A program made the position numbers and the translations under genes. From positions 1-64,000 of the forward strand of contig NZ_JACDNS010000001.1 in the NCBI RefSeq assembly GCF_017656495.1: a DNA stretch of 64,000 nt, written 5' to 3'. This document shows positions 1-8,241 of this stretch, in pieces; position 1 is the stretch's first letter; the number at the start of each line of letters is the position of its first letter. The notes under the pieces are model-generated. The model ran no database searches. It saw only the letters and a list, made by a program, of their open reading frames with translations, and had not been told where the DNA came from. Source of the DNA: Thermococcus sp. (GTDB taxonomy: Archaea > Methanobacteriota_B > Thermococci > Thermococcales > Thermococcaceae).

Positions 1-53
1 GCGCGAGGCTGCGGACCTCGAGGTCCGGGGTTCAAATCCCCGCCGGGGCGCCA
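1..53 (+). tRNA. tRNA-Arg(GCG), 3' part (truncated by window start)
   Basis: This is the 3' portion of a tRNA whose 5' half lies before the window. The anticodon stem CGAGG (4-8) pairs with CCTCG (16-20) around the loop CTGCGGA, giving anticodon GCG at 11-13, which reads Arg codon CGC. The T arm is CGGGG-TTCAAAT-CCCCG (26-42). The acceptor strand CCGGGGC (43-49), discriminator G and an encoded CCA (51-53) follow. The D arm and 5' acceptor strand cannot be checked. Confidence 0.92.
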
Positions 54-83
54 TTCTTCTAGACAAAATTAAAAAGAAAAAAG

Positions 84-887
84 CTAATCTCCAGTCGCAC
101 CTTTTAGAGCATCTTTGCACATGCATCTTCTCTCTTTTGGAATGTACTCAATTGCTTTCATGAGAAGATACTTTATTTCCTCGCTCTTCTTTGTCATTAA
201 TTCCACGACTTCTGTATGGGTCAGTTTCTGAGAACTTATTCCGGCAGCAAAGTTCGTAACTATTGCGACGCTTGAATAGCACATCTCAAGTTCCCTTGCC
301 AAAATTGCCTCTGGGCATTGGGTCATTCCAACAACATCTGCCCCTAAAATTCTCAATGCTCTAATTTCGGCTCTTGTCTCAAATCTTGGCCCTTCCATAC
401 AAGCATAAGTACCCTTTGGATGGTAGTTGAATCCGAGCTCCTTTGCTGCTCTGATGAGGGCATTCCTAATCTCTGGACAGTAGGGATCAGTGAAATCAAC
501 ATGGGCAACAAATTTTCTATCATGTGGTGAATCTTCCCCATCATAGAATGTGTATACCCTGCTCTTTGTAAAATCCATAAGCTGGTCAAGAATCACAAAA
601 TCTCCAGGTTTCATGGTTTCATTCAGTGAGCCTACAGCTGAAGTTGCTAAAATCCTTTCAACACCAAGTTCATAAAGTCCCCAGATGTTTGCACGATAGT
701 TTATTTTATGTGGTGGAACGCTGTGTTTTTCTCCATGTCTGGCTAAAAAGGCTATCTCTTCCCCTTTATATGTCCCTATTTTCACTTTGATTTTCCCGTA
801 TGGGGTATTTACTTCCTCTTCTCTTATGTTTTCTAGAAGTTTAGGGTCGTAAACTCCAGAACCTCCAATAATTGCTATCCTCACCAT
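84..887 (-). CDS. MTAP/PNP-family purine nucleoside (methylthio) phosphorylase
   Basis: A 267-residue cytosolic phosphorylase of the MTAP/PNP family, which splits purine nucleosides such as 5'-methylthioadenosine, methylthioinosine, inosine or guanosine with phosphate for purine salvage. Visible motifs are the N-terminal IGGSGVYD, the phosphate-site region LARHGEKHSVPPHKINYRAN (49-68), YACMEGPRFETRAE and GMTQCPEA. The base-recognition position in VTNFAAG (Asn212) is Asn, as in 6-oxopurine enzymes, where adenine-specific MTAP usually has Asp. I therefore infer inosine/guanosine or methylthioinosine preference rather than MTA. A C-terminal CxC (255-257) plus Cys137, 163, 191 and 203 fit the disulfide-stabilised thermococcal enzymes. 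An AAGGTGAT ribosome binding site precedes the ATG. Confidence 0.9.
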   Translation of the reverse strand: MVRIAIIGGSGVYDPKLLENIREEEVNTPYGKIKVKIGTYKGEEIAFLARHGEKHSVPPHKINYRANIWGLYELGVERILATSAVGSLNETMKPGDFVILDQLMDFTKSRVYTFYDGEDSPHDRKFVAHVDFTDPYCPEIRNALIRAAKELGFNYHPKGTYACMEGPRFETRAEIRALRILGADVVGMTQCPEAILARELEMCYSSVAIVTNFAAGISSQKLTHTEVVELMTKKSEEIKYLLMKAIEYIPKERRCMCKDALKGATGD

Positions 888-932
888 TCTGTATCACCTT
901 AAGAGAAGAGTACAAAAGAAGGTTTAAAAAGA

Positions 933-2231
933 CTACCTTTTCCACAATGTTTTCTGTTCATTAGCTCTCTTCTCTAAGTCGTCTTTAATTTCTTTGCTTC
1001 CAGCGAGCTCTAGTATCTTTACGAGTAACTCTCCCAGAAGCCATGAGCCCCATTTGGGGTCTTTAACCTCCAATGCGGTATCAATAGCTCTGTCAATATC
1101 CCCTTCTTTAAGCAAATTCACAGCTATGCTACCAAATGCTAAAGAACGTAAATGACTGTCTGTCACTCTATGAGCAAAGTGGAGGGCTTTGTTGTACTCT
1201 CCAACTTTCGCTAAGAATGTTACCACTTTTACAAGAATAGCCTCATTGCTTGTTCTTACACCAATAGTCTCAACGACTCTAGTATATCTTTTATCTGGTT
1301 TCTCTAAGAGCTTTGTCAATAGAAACTTAGCTACGGGAATGAATTCTTCCTTGTCTAGGTGAAGTATAAGTTCCCTAAGTAATTGATCATTCTCAATAAT
1401 TCTGGCTGAAAGCTCTATTAATGTCTTAATCCTTTCATTAAGAGGCATTTTTCTGAGGATTCTCAATACAAACTCTATTTCCCCTGAACTTCCAAATCCT
1501 ACAAGCAAATTCCTTAATGCATCAAAACTCAGCTCATCAGACATACTCAGTGCAACATCCACGAATTTTTCAAAAGTTGCTTTTGGAGCTTTATAGTTCT
1601 TTAGATAAATTGCAATTTCTTTCATTGCTTCATTTATCCAGTATTTGCTTTTTAGACTTTGAAGTATCTTTATTGCGCTTCCGAATTCCTCTCTTTTTAA
1701 GTGTGCTTTAAGTACTTCAATTGCGGCTATTGAGTACCATGGCTCCTCGCTTATGTTCTCCAGAACTAGGTGTGCTTTTCTTATTTCTCCTTTGTTCACG
1801 TATGAAACCAGTAGCCTCAAGAGAACTTCACTTTTTCTTATCTCATCTTTAATCTCGAAGGCATAGAAAAGGGCATCATTATACATCTCGAGTTCTGATA
1901 AAGCATTAACTATGTCTTCGATAAGTTCATCGTGTATTGGATTTGGGAATGCATTTGTCATTTCAAATGCCTGCCGGAAAACTTTAGCTGATGCAGGGAT
2001 TTTTGCTTTTCCTAAATACCTGGCAATTTCGATAAGAGTTTTTACCATTATAACTGGATTTTCAATTTGTCTTGTAGTCTCAATGGCTTTAGTGAATGCT
2101 TTTTTGTATTCTTCATTTCTGAGGAGAAATAACTCATATCCAATTCGAGCATAAGAGATAGCTCTAAAATGAGGATCTTTTATCATGGATGCCAATTCAA
2201 GGACCTCTTTAACTATGTCTTTGCTAATCAT
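933..2231 (-). CDS. TPR-like alpha-solenoid protein of unknown function
   Basis: A 432-residue protein that looks entirely helical, with no catalytic motif, signal peptide or membrane segment. It consists of repeated helix pairs of roughly 33-37 residues. Recurring patterns include 'A..IA..L...G....A...A..I.D', for example AFGSIAVNLLKEGDIDRAID near the C-terminus and ALSELEMYNDALFYAFEIKD in the first third. This is typical of TPR-like scaffolds that bind proteins or peptides. The partner is unknown. GGTGAC precedes the ATG by a short spacing. It is separate from the phosphorylase downstream (45-base gap) and could be co-transcribed with it. Confidence 0.75.
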   Translation of the reverse strand: MISKDIVKEVLELASMIKDPHFRAISYARIGYELFLLRNEEYKKAFTKAIETTRQIENPVIMVKTLIEIARYLGKAKIPASAKVFRQAFEMTNAFPNPIHDELIEDIVNALSELEMYNDALFYAFEIKDEIRKSEVLLRLLVSYVNKGEIRKAHLVLENISEEPWYSIAAIEVLKAHLKREEFGSAIKILQSLKSKYWINEAMKEIAIYLKNYKAPKATFEKFVDVALSMSDELSFDALRNLLVGFGSSGEIEFVLRILRKMPLNERIKTLIELSARIIENDQLLRELILHLDKEEFIPVAKFLLTKLLEKPDKRYTRVVETIGVRTSNEAILVKVVTFLAKVGEYNKALHFAHRVTDSHLRSLAFGSIAVNLLKEGDIDRAIDTALEVKDPKWGSWLLGELLVKILELAGSKEIKDDLEKRANEQKTLWKR

Positions 2232-2332
2232 AATGTCACCAAATTAAAAATATGGATGGTAGTATTTAACAATTTTCAAGTTCAACTTGGAGATAATAGA
2301 AAAGTATACGACAAAAAACGAAATGGCTTACA

Positions 2333-2542
2333 TCAGCTGAGTTCATCATACACGATGCTTACTGTCTCGCCATCATCTAGAGCTACAAAGCTAACCTTGA
2401 CTTTTTTCCCTGTTTTTGGATCAATAACAATGAAATCAGGGTTATCAAGGTATTTACTTGATGGCATTTTCCAGACATCGCTGTAATGTTTCTTTAACTC
2501 TTTTACAAATTTGTTAATATCTTTTCTAATCACAGATGCCAT
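2333..2542 (-). CDS. Conserved small protein, unknown function
   Basis: A 69-residue soluble protein beginning MASVIRKDINKFV. The start at 2542 was chosen because GGTGAT lies just upstream in CATGGTGATATCTATG; longer in-frame starts lack a site. The N-terminal third is a lysine-rich amphipathic helix. The rest looks like a small beta sheet (FIVIDPKTGKKVKVSFVALD, then a beta strand and an acidic end). I do not recognise a family. It stands alone between the solenoid protein and the DUF89 phosphatase, all on the minus strand. Confidence 0.72.
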   Translation of the reverse strand: MASVIRKDINKFVKELKKHYSDVWKMPSSKYLDNPDFIVIDPKTGKKVKVSFVALDDGETVSIVYDELS

Positions 2543-2628
2543 AGATATCACCATGTATATGTACAACCTCAAAGTATAAAAGGTTTTTTAATCGCTATTC
2601 GTTAAAAATATTATCGGCAATTGTCTAT

Positions 2629-3483
2629 TTAGAGTGTCTTGCACAACATTGCACCTTGAGGAACATTTAACTCTCTTGCTACTGGTTTGCACTTTGCCTT
2701 TAACAGAAAGAAGACTCTCTTATCTCTAAGCTCACTTAAGGTTTCAAAGTTGCCTTGGCCTTTAGCTATTATGACATCAGCTTTATTGAATATTTCAAGG
2801 AATTTCTTGCTGACTTTGTCAATTGGAACACCAACTATTCTTGTTCCAGTGGAAATTACTTTTCCAACTTCATCTAAGTTTGCTTCTTCCAGTTCTTTAA
2901 CGGTTGCATCATTTATTATGGCACCTTCTTTTCCAGCAATGTAAATTCCTAGCTCTGGGAACTCTTCTTTGATTTTCTCTAGGAATAGTTTATCAAAATA
3001 AATTTCTCCACAGTTATCTGTTAGATACAACAAAATTTTTGCTTTTCTCAGCATTCCAAACATTTTTTCGCTCTCGTCAATATATAGTTCCTCTTTTAGC
3101 ATTCCCAAAATATCCTCTTCAATTTTTTCGGGCTCATATCCAACAGCAAAGTCAATTACATTACCGGCTATTGCTAACTTAAGTGCAGTTTTTAGGTCAA
3201 TTTTAACTTTCCTCTTCAAATCTTCCACTACTTTTTGCGCAAGTTTGTTTGATTTGTCTTTGTATTCCCTAAATGGATCATCGACTCCTAAATACTCATA
3301 AAGCTCAAGAAAGATATCGCTTCCTACAATAGCGGGAATAGATTTTTCATTAAAGTATTTTGCAAAAAGCATTGCAGAAAATATCATTGCTTTTTTCCTT
3401 TTCTCCAAATCATTTGTGCTGAGTTCAACTATCTTTTGGCATTGGTTAATTTGACAGGCTAGACACTCGTAATGCACTTTCAT
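2629..3483 (-). CDS. DUF89 (ARMT1-like) family damage-control phosphatase
   Basis: A 284-residue member of the DUF89 family, metal-dependent phosphatases thought to remove harmful sugar phosphates or damaged phosphometabolites. The N-terminus has a Cys cluster (Cys7, Cys10, Cys15 in YECLACQINQCQ) typical of the archaeal subfamily I proteins. The metal-site motif DNCGEIYFD lies mid-protein and the second motif KGQGNFETL follows. GGGTGAAAAGAA precedes the ATG. The substrate in archaea is not established, so the phosphatase role is a family-level inference. Confidence 0.85.
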   Translation of the reverse strand: MKVHYECLACQINQCQKIVELSTNDLEKRKKAMIFSAMLFAKYFNEKSIPAIVGSDIFLELYEYLGVDDPFREYKDKSNKLAQKVVEDLKRKVKIDLKTALKLAIAGNVIDFAVGYEPEKIEEDILGMLKEELYIDESEKMFGMLRKAKILLYLTDNCGEIYFDKLFLEKIKEEFPELGIYIAGKEGAIINDATVKELEEANLDEVGKVISTGTRIVGVPIDKVSKKFLEIFNKADVIIAKGQGNFETLSELRDKRVFFLLKAKCKPVARELNVPQGAMLCKTL

Positions 3484-3655
3484 TTCTTTTCACCCTCTCT
3501 TCTTCCTACGTTGTACTTTTTAAGTTTAAGCCCTTTATTTTTGCTCTTTACAAGGTAAAATGAAATCCTAAGAATTTTTAGATGTTAAAGGGAGTAATTC
3601 AAAATTCTACGCTGAAGCTTCTGCTATAATGTAATAAAGATTTTTAAGTCAGCTT

Positions 3656-3673
3656 ACCGAACATTTGTTCGGT
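3656..3673. promoter_or_regulatory. Perfect 7-bp inverted repeat upstream of the MFS gene
   Basis: ACCGAAC-ATTT-GTTCGGT is a perfect palindrome with a four-base spacer. Its right half runs into the GGTGATG ribosome binding site of the MFS transporter, and a TATA-like TTTTTAAG lies about 20 bases upstream. That position is where a repressor would block transcription start. No regulator gene is adjacent, so the binding protein is unknown. Confidence 0.55.
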
Positions 3674-3682
3674 GATGAAGCA

Positions 3683-4966
3683 ATGGAAGTTATAGAGAAC
3701 GCCAAATTTGGGAAATTCCACTATAAACTTTTGGCAATTTTAGGAACAATATGGGCATTCATAGCAATTAACACTCTCTCTGCGGCGTTTATAATTCCAT
3801 TACTGAAAAAAGAAGCAGCATTTCAAGGTAGCCTAACAAAGCTTGGGGCTATGGGTTCAGCTGCCCTTTGGGGTATGTTGCTTGGTGCATGGTTCTTTGG
3901 AATTCTAGCGGATTACATTGGAAGGAAGAGGAGCTTAAGCTTGGCAGTGCTGACATTTGGTCTGGGGTCAATAGCAAGTGCCTACGTTCAAAGCTTAGAT
4001 CAGCTTATCATTCTCAGATTCATAGTTGGCCTTGGTTTAGGTGGTTCTCTACCAGTTGCGAGCTCATACTTTGCTGAGTTCATGCCAAAAAAGATTAGAG
4101 GGGCCATGATTTCAATCTTAGAGAGCTTTTGGGCGATTGGTACTATAATAATTGGGATTGTTGCTTTAATAGTGAAGGCAGACTGGAGAAGCATACTTCT
4201 GTTTGGAGGCACAATTCTGTTAGCGTTACCTCTCTTGGCTACACTGCCAGAATCTCCACGCTTCTTGCTTCTCAAGGGAAAAATTAAGGAAGCTGAAGAA
4301 ATAATAGGGAAAATCTTTGGAGTTTCTGTAAAACTGGAGATGCCTAAGGAGGAGCACAGAAAAATCACTATTGCAGAGCTCTGGAGCAGATATGCAAAGA
4401 TAACATTCATGTTAACAATTGCATGGTTCAGCATTGCATTTGCCTATTATGGCTTTTTCATATGGCTTCCAAGGTTCCTCGCATCAACACTTAACATTAC
4501 TGTATTTAAGAGCTTTCAGTATTTCATAATCACTGCAATTGCTCAACTGCCGGGTTATTGGAGTGCTGCATATCTCATTGAGAAAATTGGAAGAAAGAAA
4601 ACACTCTCAAGTTATCTCTTCCTATCAGGCCTAGCTGGACTCTTGTTCTACAAGTTCGCAAGCTCTGGAAATGCCTCAATGATACTCCTAAGTGCTGTAT
4701 TATTCAGCTTCTTCAACTTGGGTGCATGGGGAGCGATCTATGCATATACTCCGGAGTTATATCCAACAGGTGTTAGGGGCACAGGAACTGGATGGGCTGG
4801 GGCCATGGCAAGAATAGGCGGGGGATTGGCTCCAATAATCGCTGGAAGAGTGATGGAGATTTCAACAGTTGGAGCAGCAGTGCTTATAATAGCAGTAATT
4901 TCAATGGTGGGAGCTTTGGATATAGCAATACTAGGAAAAGAGACAAAAGGAAAAGCTTTAGAGTAA
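3683..4966 (+). CDS. MFS transporter, sugar-porter-like
   Basis: A 427-residue integral membrane protein with about 12 hydrophobic segments. The loop between helices 2 and 3 carries the MFS signature ADYIGRKRS, repeated in the second half as EKIGRKKT. The central loop contains PESPRFLL, characteristic of sugar-porter and aromatic-acid/metabolite proton symporters, so I infer proton-coupled uptake or efflux of a small metabolite. The ATG at 3683 was chosen because GGTGATG precedes it; an upstream TTG at 3665 lies inside the palindrome. The substrate is unknown. Its 3' end overlaps the convergent microprotein gene by nine bases. Confidence 0.87.
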   Translation: MEVIENAKFGKFHYKLLAILGTIWAFIAINTLSAAFIIPLLKKEAAFQGSLTKLGAMGSAALWGMLLGAWFFGILADYIGRKRSLSLAVLTFGLGSIASAYVQSLDQLIILRFIVGLGLGGSLPVASSYFAEFMPKKIRGAMISILESFWAIGTIIIGIVALIVKADWRSILLFGGTILLALPLLATLPESPRFLLLKGKIKEAEEIIGKIFGVSVKLEMPKEEHRKITIAELWSRYAKITFMLTIAWFSIAFAYYGFFIWLPRFLASTLNITVFKSFQYFIITAIAQLPGYWSAAYLIEKIGRKKTLSSYLFLSGLAGLLFYKFASSGNASMILLSAVLFSFFNLGAWGAIYAYTPELYPTGVRGTGTGWAGAMARIGGGLAPIIAGRVMEISTVGAAVLIIAVISMVGALDIAILGKETKGKALE

Positions 4967-5065
4967 CTCCTCTACATATTCGAGTTCCTCTGGCACTGGT
5001 TTCTTCTTTTTCTTTTCCATTTCTTTGATGATCATGTAACCGTGAAGGATTGGTAACCACTCCAT
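4958..5065 (-). CDS. Lysine-rich microprotein (35 aa)
   Basis: A short ORF encoding 35 residues. It has an exceptionally strong ribosome binding site, AAAGGAGGTGAGAG, directly before the ATG. A TATA-like TATTTAATAATT lies about 45 bases upstream of the start. The product begins MEWLPILHGYMIIKEM, followed by a run of five lysines broken from the N-terminus by Glu, then an acidic tail rich in Glu. The hydrophobic N-terminus may associate with membrane, but no clear transmembrane helix is present. It overlaps the MFS stop convergently. I do not recognise a family; conservation in other genomes would decide whether it is real. Confidence 0.62.
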   Translation of the reverse strand: MEWLPILHGYMIIKEMEKKKKKPVPEELEYVEELL

Positions 5066-5343
5066 ATCTCTCACCTCCTTTCTTTTTTTTTCTCATACTC
5101 AATAATTATTAAATATTTAGGTCTTAAAAGCTTTATGCGTTTCAAGATGGCTGTAAATGTTCTTCTTAGCTCAAAATTCACGTAAAAAAGCGCAGATGTT
5201 CGATTTTTAGATTTGATGAACATATTTGGACATAAAAAAGAACTGAAACAGTACTATCTATTAAAAATGTGTCCATTAATACAATATTAGAAAGACCTAT
5301 AGGATTATAAAGTTTGTATCACTCCTTCTTATGGTGGAGAGAA

Positions 5344-6690
5344 ATGGCTCTAGAGGGTTTAGGTAAAGCATTAAATAATGCATTAAAAAAGCTTGCACGT
5401 GCAAGTTCTGTTGATGAGGCATTAGTTAAAGAAGTTGTGAGAGACATCCAGAGAGCTTTAATCATGAGTGATGTTAATGTCAGGCTTGTCTTGGATTTGA
5501 CTAAAAAAATCCAAAAGAGAGCTTTAGAAGAAAAGCCTCCTGCAGGTGTTTCAAAGAAAGAACACATAATAAAAATCGTTTATGAAGAACTCACAAACTT
5601 CCTTGGAAGAGAGGCGAAGCCAATAGAAATTAGAGAGAAGCCAACGATTTTACTTACTGTAGGTATTCAAGGTTCCGGTAAAACAACAACTGTTGCTAAA
5701 CTTGCGAGGTATTTCCAAAAAAGGGGATATAAGGTTGGGTTGGTATGTTCCGATACCTGGCGTCCTGGGGCATACCATCAACTTAAACAATTGGTTGAGC
5801 CCTATGCGATTGAAGTTTTTGGCGATCCCAATGAAAAGGATGCTGTTAAGCTCGCCAAAGAAGGAGTTGAGTATTTTAAGCATAAAGGAGTTGACATAAT
5901 CATAGTCGATTCAGCTGGAAGGCATAAAGAGGAGAAGGGCTTAATTGAAGAGATGAGGCAGATAAGTGAAGCAATAAAACCTCATGAGGTTATTCTCGTC
6001 ATAGATGGGACAATTGGACAGCAAGCTTATAATCAGGCTCTAGCATTTAAAGAGGCAACTCCAATAGGTTCCATAATCGTGACAAAGCTCGATGGTTCAG
6101 CAAAGGGCGGAGGTGCTCTGTCTGCTGTCGTTGCAACTGGTGCCCCCATAAAGTTTATTGGTGTTGGTGAAAAGATTGATGACTTGGAGCCTTTTGATCC
6201 AAAGAGGTTCGTATCAAGGCTTCTCGGCTTGGGTGATATTCAAGGCCTCTTGGAGAAGTTTGAAGAGCTAAGCAAGGCTCAAGAGTTCAAAGAAGAGGAT
6301 TTGGAAAAATTCATGCGTGGAAAGTTCAACCTCAAAGACATGTATGCCCAGCTTGAGGCTATGAGCAAAATGGGTCCATTAAAGCAGATCCTCCAGATGA
6401 TTCCTGGACTGGGATACTCTCTTCCAGATGATGTAGTTCGTGTAAGTGAACAAAGACTTAAAAAGTTCAGAGTCATTATGGACTCAATGACTGAAGAAGA
6501 GCTTGAACATCCTGAGATTATCAACTACTCGCGCATTAAGAGAATTGCCAGAGGTTCTGGTACCACGATAAAAGACGTCAAAGAACTGCTTGAGCAGTAT
6601 AATCAAATGAAGAAATTCTTTAAGAGCATGAACAAGAGAAGCCTTAATAGGATGATGAAAAGATTTGGTATGGGAGGGTTTGGCATATGA
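5344..6690 (+). CDS. srp54: Signal recognition particle GTPase SRP54 (Ffh)
   Basis: The 448-residue SRP54 binds 7S RNA and the signal sequences of nascent membrane and secreted proteins and docks with FtsY. An N-terminal helical domain (about 1-90) precedes the GTPase domain with P-loop [10 protein letters not shown] (108-117), DSAGRHKEE and [11 protein letters not shown]. The methionine-rich M domain starts near 300 ([21 protein letters not shown]) and ends in a Met/Gly-rich tail. The length is normal. The start at 5344 follows GGTGGAGAGAA; the longer ORF upstream has no site. The stop overlaps the next gene as ATGATG. Confidence 0.97.
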   Translation: MALEGLGKALNNALKKLARASSVDEALVKEVVRDIQRALIMSDVNVRLVLDLTKKIQKRALEEKPPAGVSKKEHIIKIVYEELTNFLGREAKPIEIREKPTILLTVGIQGSGKTTTVAKLARYFQKRGYKVGLVCSDTWRPGAYHQLKQLVEPYAIEVFGDPNEKDAVKLAKEGVEYFKHKGVDIIIVDSAGRHKEEKGLIEEMRQISEAIKPHEVILVIDGTIGQQAYNQALAFKEATPIGSIIVTKLDGSAKGGGALSAVVATGAPIKFIGVGEKIDDLEPFDPKRFVSRLLGLGDIQGLLEKFEELSKAQEFKEEDLEKFMRGKFNLKDMYAQLEAMSKMGPLKQILQMIPGLGYSLPDDVVRVSEQRLKKFRVIMDSMTEEELEHPEIINYSRIKRIARGSGTTIKDVKELLEQYNQMKKFFKSMNKRSLNRMMKRFGMGGFGI

Positions 6691-6926
6691 TGGAGGCATT
6701 TGTTTTGATTATCGTAAAGCCGGGAAATGAGGAAAAAGTATACAACAAACTTAAGGACAAGCCAATGGTGAAAGAAATTTACCGTGTATATGGAGAATAC
6801 GACATTGTAATCAGAGTAGAAGTTGGTAACATTTCAGAGCTTGATAAATTCCATGATGAAATCCTCAGGAAAATAGGAGATATAGAAATGACGGAGACAT
6901 TGATAGCAAGTTCATATCGAGTTTAG
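6687..6926 (+). CDS. Stand-alone RAM (Lrp/AsnC effector-binding) domain protein
   Basis: A 79-residue protein that is only the ligand-binding and oligomerisation domain (RAM, an ACT-like fold) of Lrp/AsnC regulators, with no DNA-binding domain. The core pattern is [17 protein letters not shown], then [13 protein letters not shown], and the terminal [11 protein letters not shown] is typical. Such stand-alone RAM proteins form decamers or mix with full Lrp proteins and bind amino acids. It overlaps the SRP54 stop by four bases and so is translationally coupled to it; why is unclear. The ATG at 6690 is an alternative start. Confidence 0.87.
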   Translation: MMEAFVLIIVKPGNEEKVYNKLKDKPMVKEIYRVYGEYDIVIRVEVGNISELDKFHDEILRKIGDIEMTETLIASSYRV

Positions 6927-6937
6927 GAGGTGGAGTA

Positions 6938-7429
6938 GTGGAGAAAAAGTGGGTAGCTACGATCCATTTGGATACTCTTGAGATTGAATCTGACCCTTCT
7001 TTTAAATTTAAATGTCTTGAAAACTGTGCTGAATGCTGTTTTAGACTCGACATACCTCTTAGAGATGATGATATAGAGAGAATTGAGGAACTTGGATATA
7101 ACACCTGGGAGTTCGTTGATTATGAAAAAATGTTTTACAGGGGGGATAAGTTTTTAGGCTATGCTCTGAAAAAAAGGCCTTTTGACGATGGCTGTGTGTT
7201 TCTTGGGGAAGATAGAAAATGCAAGATATATCCCTATCGACCTCTTGCATGCAAACTTTATCCATTTGTACTTGTGAGACAAGGGTCGGTAATTGAAGTT
7301 TATGTAAGGGGAGATGACTTTTGTAAGGGGATAAACCACCCGGAAGGTAGGAAAATTGACTTGGAATTCGTTAAAGAGTATTTTTGGGAGGTTATCGAAA
7401 AGTATAGAAAAAAACTTGGTTTTTCCTGA
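6938..7429 (+). CDS. YkgJ-family cysteine cluster protein
   Basis: A 163-residue cytosolic protein with the CxxxCxxCC cluster of the YkgJ (UPF0153) family at residues 26-34 (CLENCAECC). Further conserved cysteines occur in CVFLGEDRKCKIYPYRPLAC and a late FCKG. The family is believed to bind Zn or an Fe-S cluster; its biochemical role is not settled. Translation starts at GTG 6938, directly preceded by AGGAGGTGGAGTA. It is the third gene of the SRP54 transcription unit, 11 bases after the RAM protein. Confidence 0.85.
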   Translation: MEKKWVATIHLDTLEIESDPSFKFKCLENCAECCFRLDIPLRDDDIERIEELGYNTWEFVDYEKMFYRGDKFLGYALKKRPFDDGCVFLGEDRKCKIYPYRPLACKLYPFVLVRQGSVIEVYVRGDDFCKGINHPEGRKIDLEFVKEYFWEVIEKYRKKLGFS

Positions 7430-7527
7430 TGATTTTTAGAGTAATAATACCCATGTAGATTGTAATTTCCACCGAAACCTATTTATACATTTTTTTGTCA
7501 ATCATTTTTTCAAAGGAGGTGAAAGCA

Positions 7528-8241
7528 TTGAGTCAAATAGAGGCAGTTAAGGAAAAGCTTAGGGTGGTGAGGATACTAAAACTGCTCAAAAAGAGGTATA
7601 CATATGAGGAACTCTCAAAGATAACTGGGTTACCCATTACAGTGCTTAATAGATATGTGAGAGGAAAAGTTCTTCCAAGCACTGATAGAGCCAAAGAGCT
7701 TTTAGAGCTTCTATCTCCCTATATTAACATAGAGGAAGAAGTTAGAAGGAGAATACAGTTTGATGAACATGGTCTTTTTGATAACATGAAAATATTAAGC
7801 GATACAAATTTAATGAGCTTAATAGCCGAGGAAGTTGCATCAAAATACATCAGTAAGAATATTTCAAAGGTACTCACAGCAGCAACGGATGGAATACCAT
7901 TGGCAGTTCACATAGCAAATGAGTTAAATGTCGATGTTGTCTATGCAAAAAAGAAGAAAGAAGTTGGAGTGGAAAAATTCTACGAAGTTAATTATGTTCC
8001 TAGCGCCTCAGGAAGTGTCATGACTCTCTATTTACCACAATGGGCTTTAAAAAAGGGAGAAAGAGTTTTAATAGTTGACGATGTAATCAGAAGTGGAGAA
8101 ACTCAGAGAGCTTTGCTAGAAATGTGTAAGCAAGCTGGTGCTGTGCCTGTTGGAATGTTCTTCCTCATAAGTGTTGGGAACATTATTGATGTGCTCAAGG
8201 ATGATTACAATATCCCAATTGAAAGCTTGGTGAGACTATGA
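7528..8241 (+). CDS. HTH-phosphoribosyltransferase fusion regulator (GfcR/PurR-like)
   Basis: A 237-residue fusion of an N-terminal helix-turn-helix (YEELSKITGLPITVLNRYVRGKVLP, about 26-50) with an orotate/purine phosphoribosyltransferase-like domain. The PRPP-binding loop VLIVDDVIRSGET is at 180-192. Related archaeal proteins act as transcription regulators that sense phosphoribosyl compounds or sugar phosphates, as haloarchaeal GfcR does. The TTG start at 7528 was chosen because AAAGGAGGTGAAAGCA immediately precedes it. The gene overlaps the next (ATGA), so all three genes to 9768 form an operon. Confidence 0.88.
   Translation: MSQIEAVKEKLRVVRILKLLKKRYTYEELSKITGLPITVLNRYVRGKVLPSTDRAKELLELLSPYINIEEEVRRRIQFDEHGLFDNMKILSDTNLMSLIAEEVASKYISKNISKVLTAATDGIPLAVHIANELNVDVVYAKKKKEVGVEKFYEVNYVPSASGSVMTLYLPQWALKKGERVLIVDDVIRSGETQRALLEMCKQAGAVPVGMFFLISVGNIIDVLKDDYNIPIESLVRL

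Noticed and set aside
4000-4434. 144-codon minus-strand ORF inside the MFS gene
   Set aside because: The plus-strand frame has clear MFS motifs and a ribosome binding site; the antisense frame has neither, only hydrophobic codons mirrored from the membrane protein.
5227-5275. Inverted copies of TGGACA/TGTCCA in the SRP54 upstream region
   Set aside because: Six bases far apart in A+T-rich DNA can arise by chance; no position relative to a TATA box supports an operator.
5216-5290. 24-codon plus-strand ORF in the spacer before SRP54
   Set aside because: It has no ribosome binding site and contains common residues only; it lies in the promoter region of SRP54, so it is probably chance.
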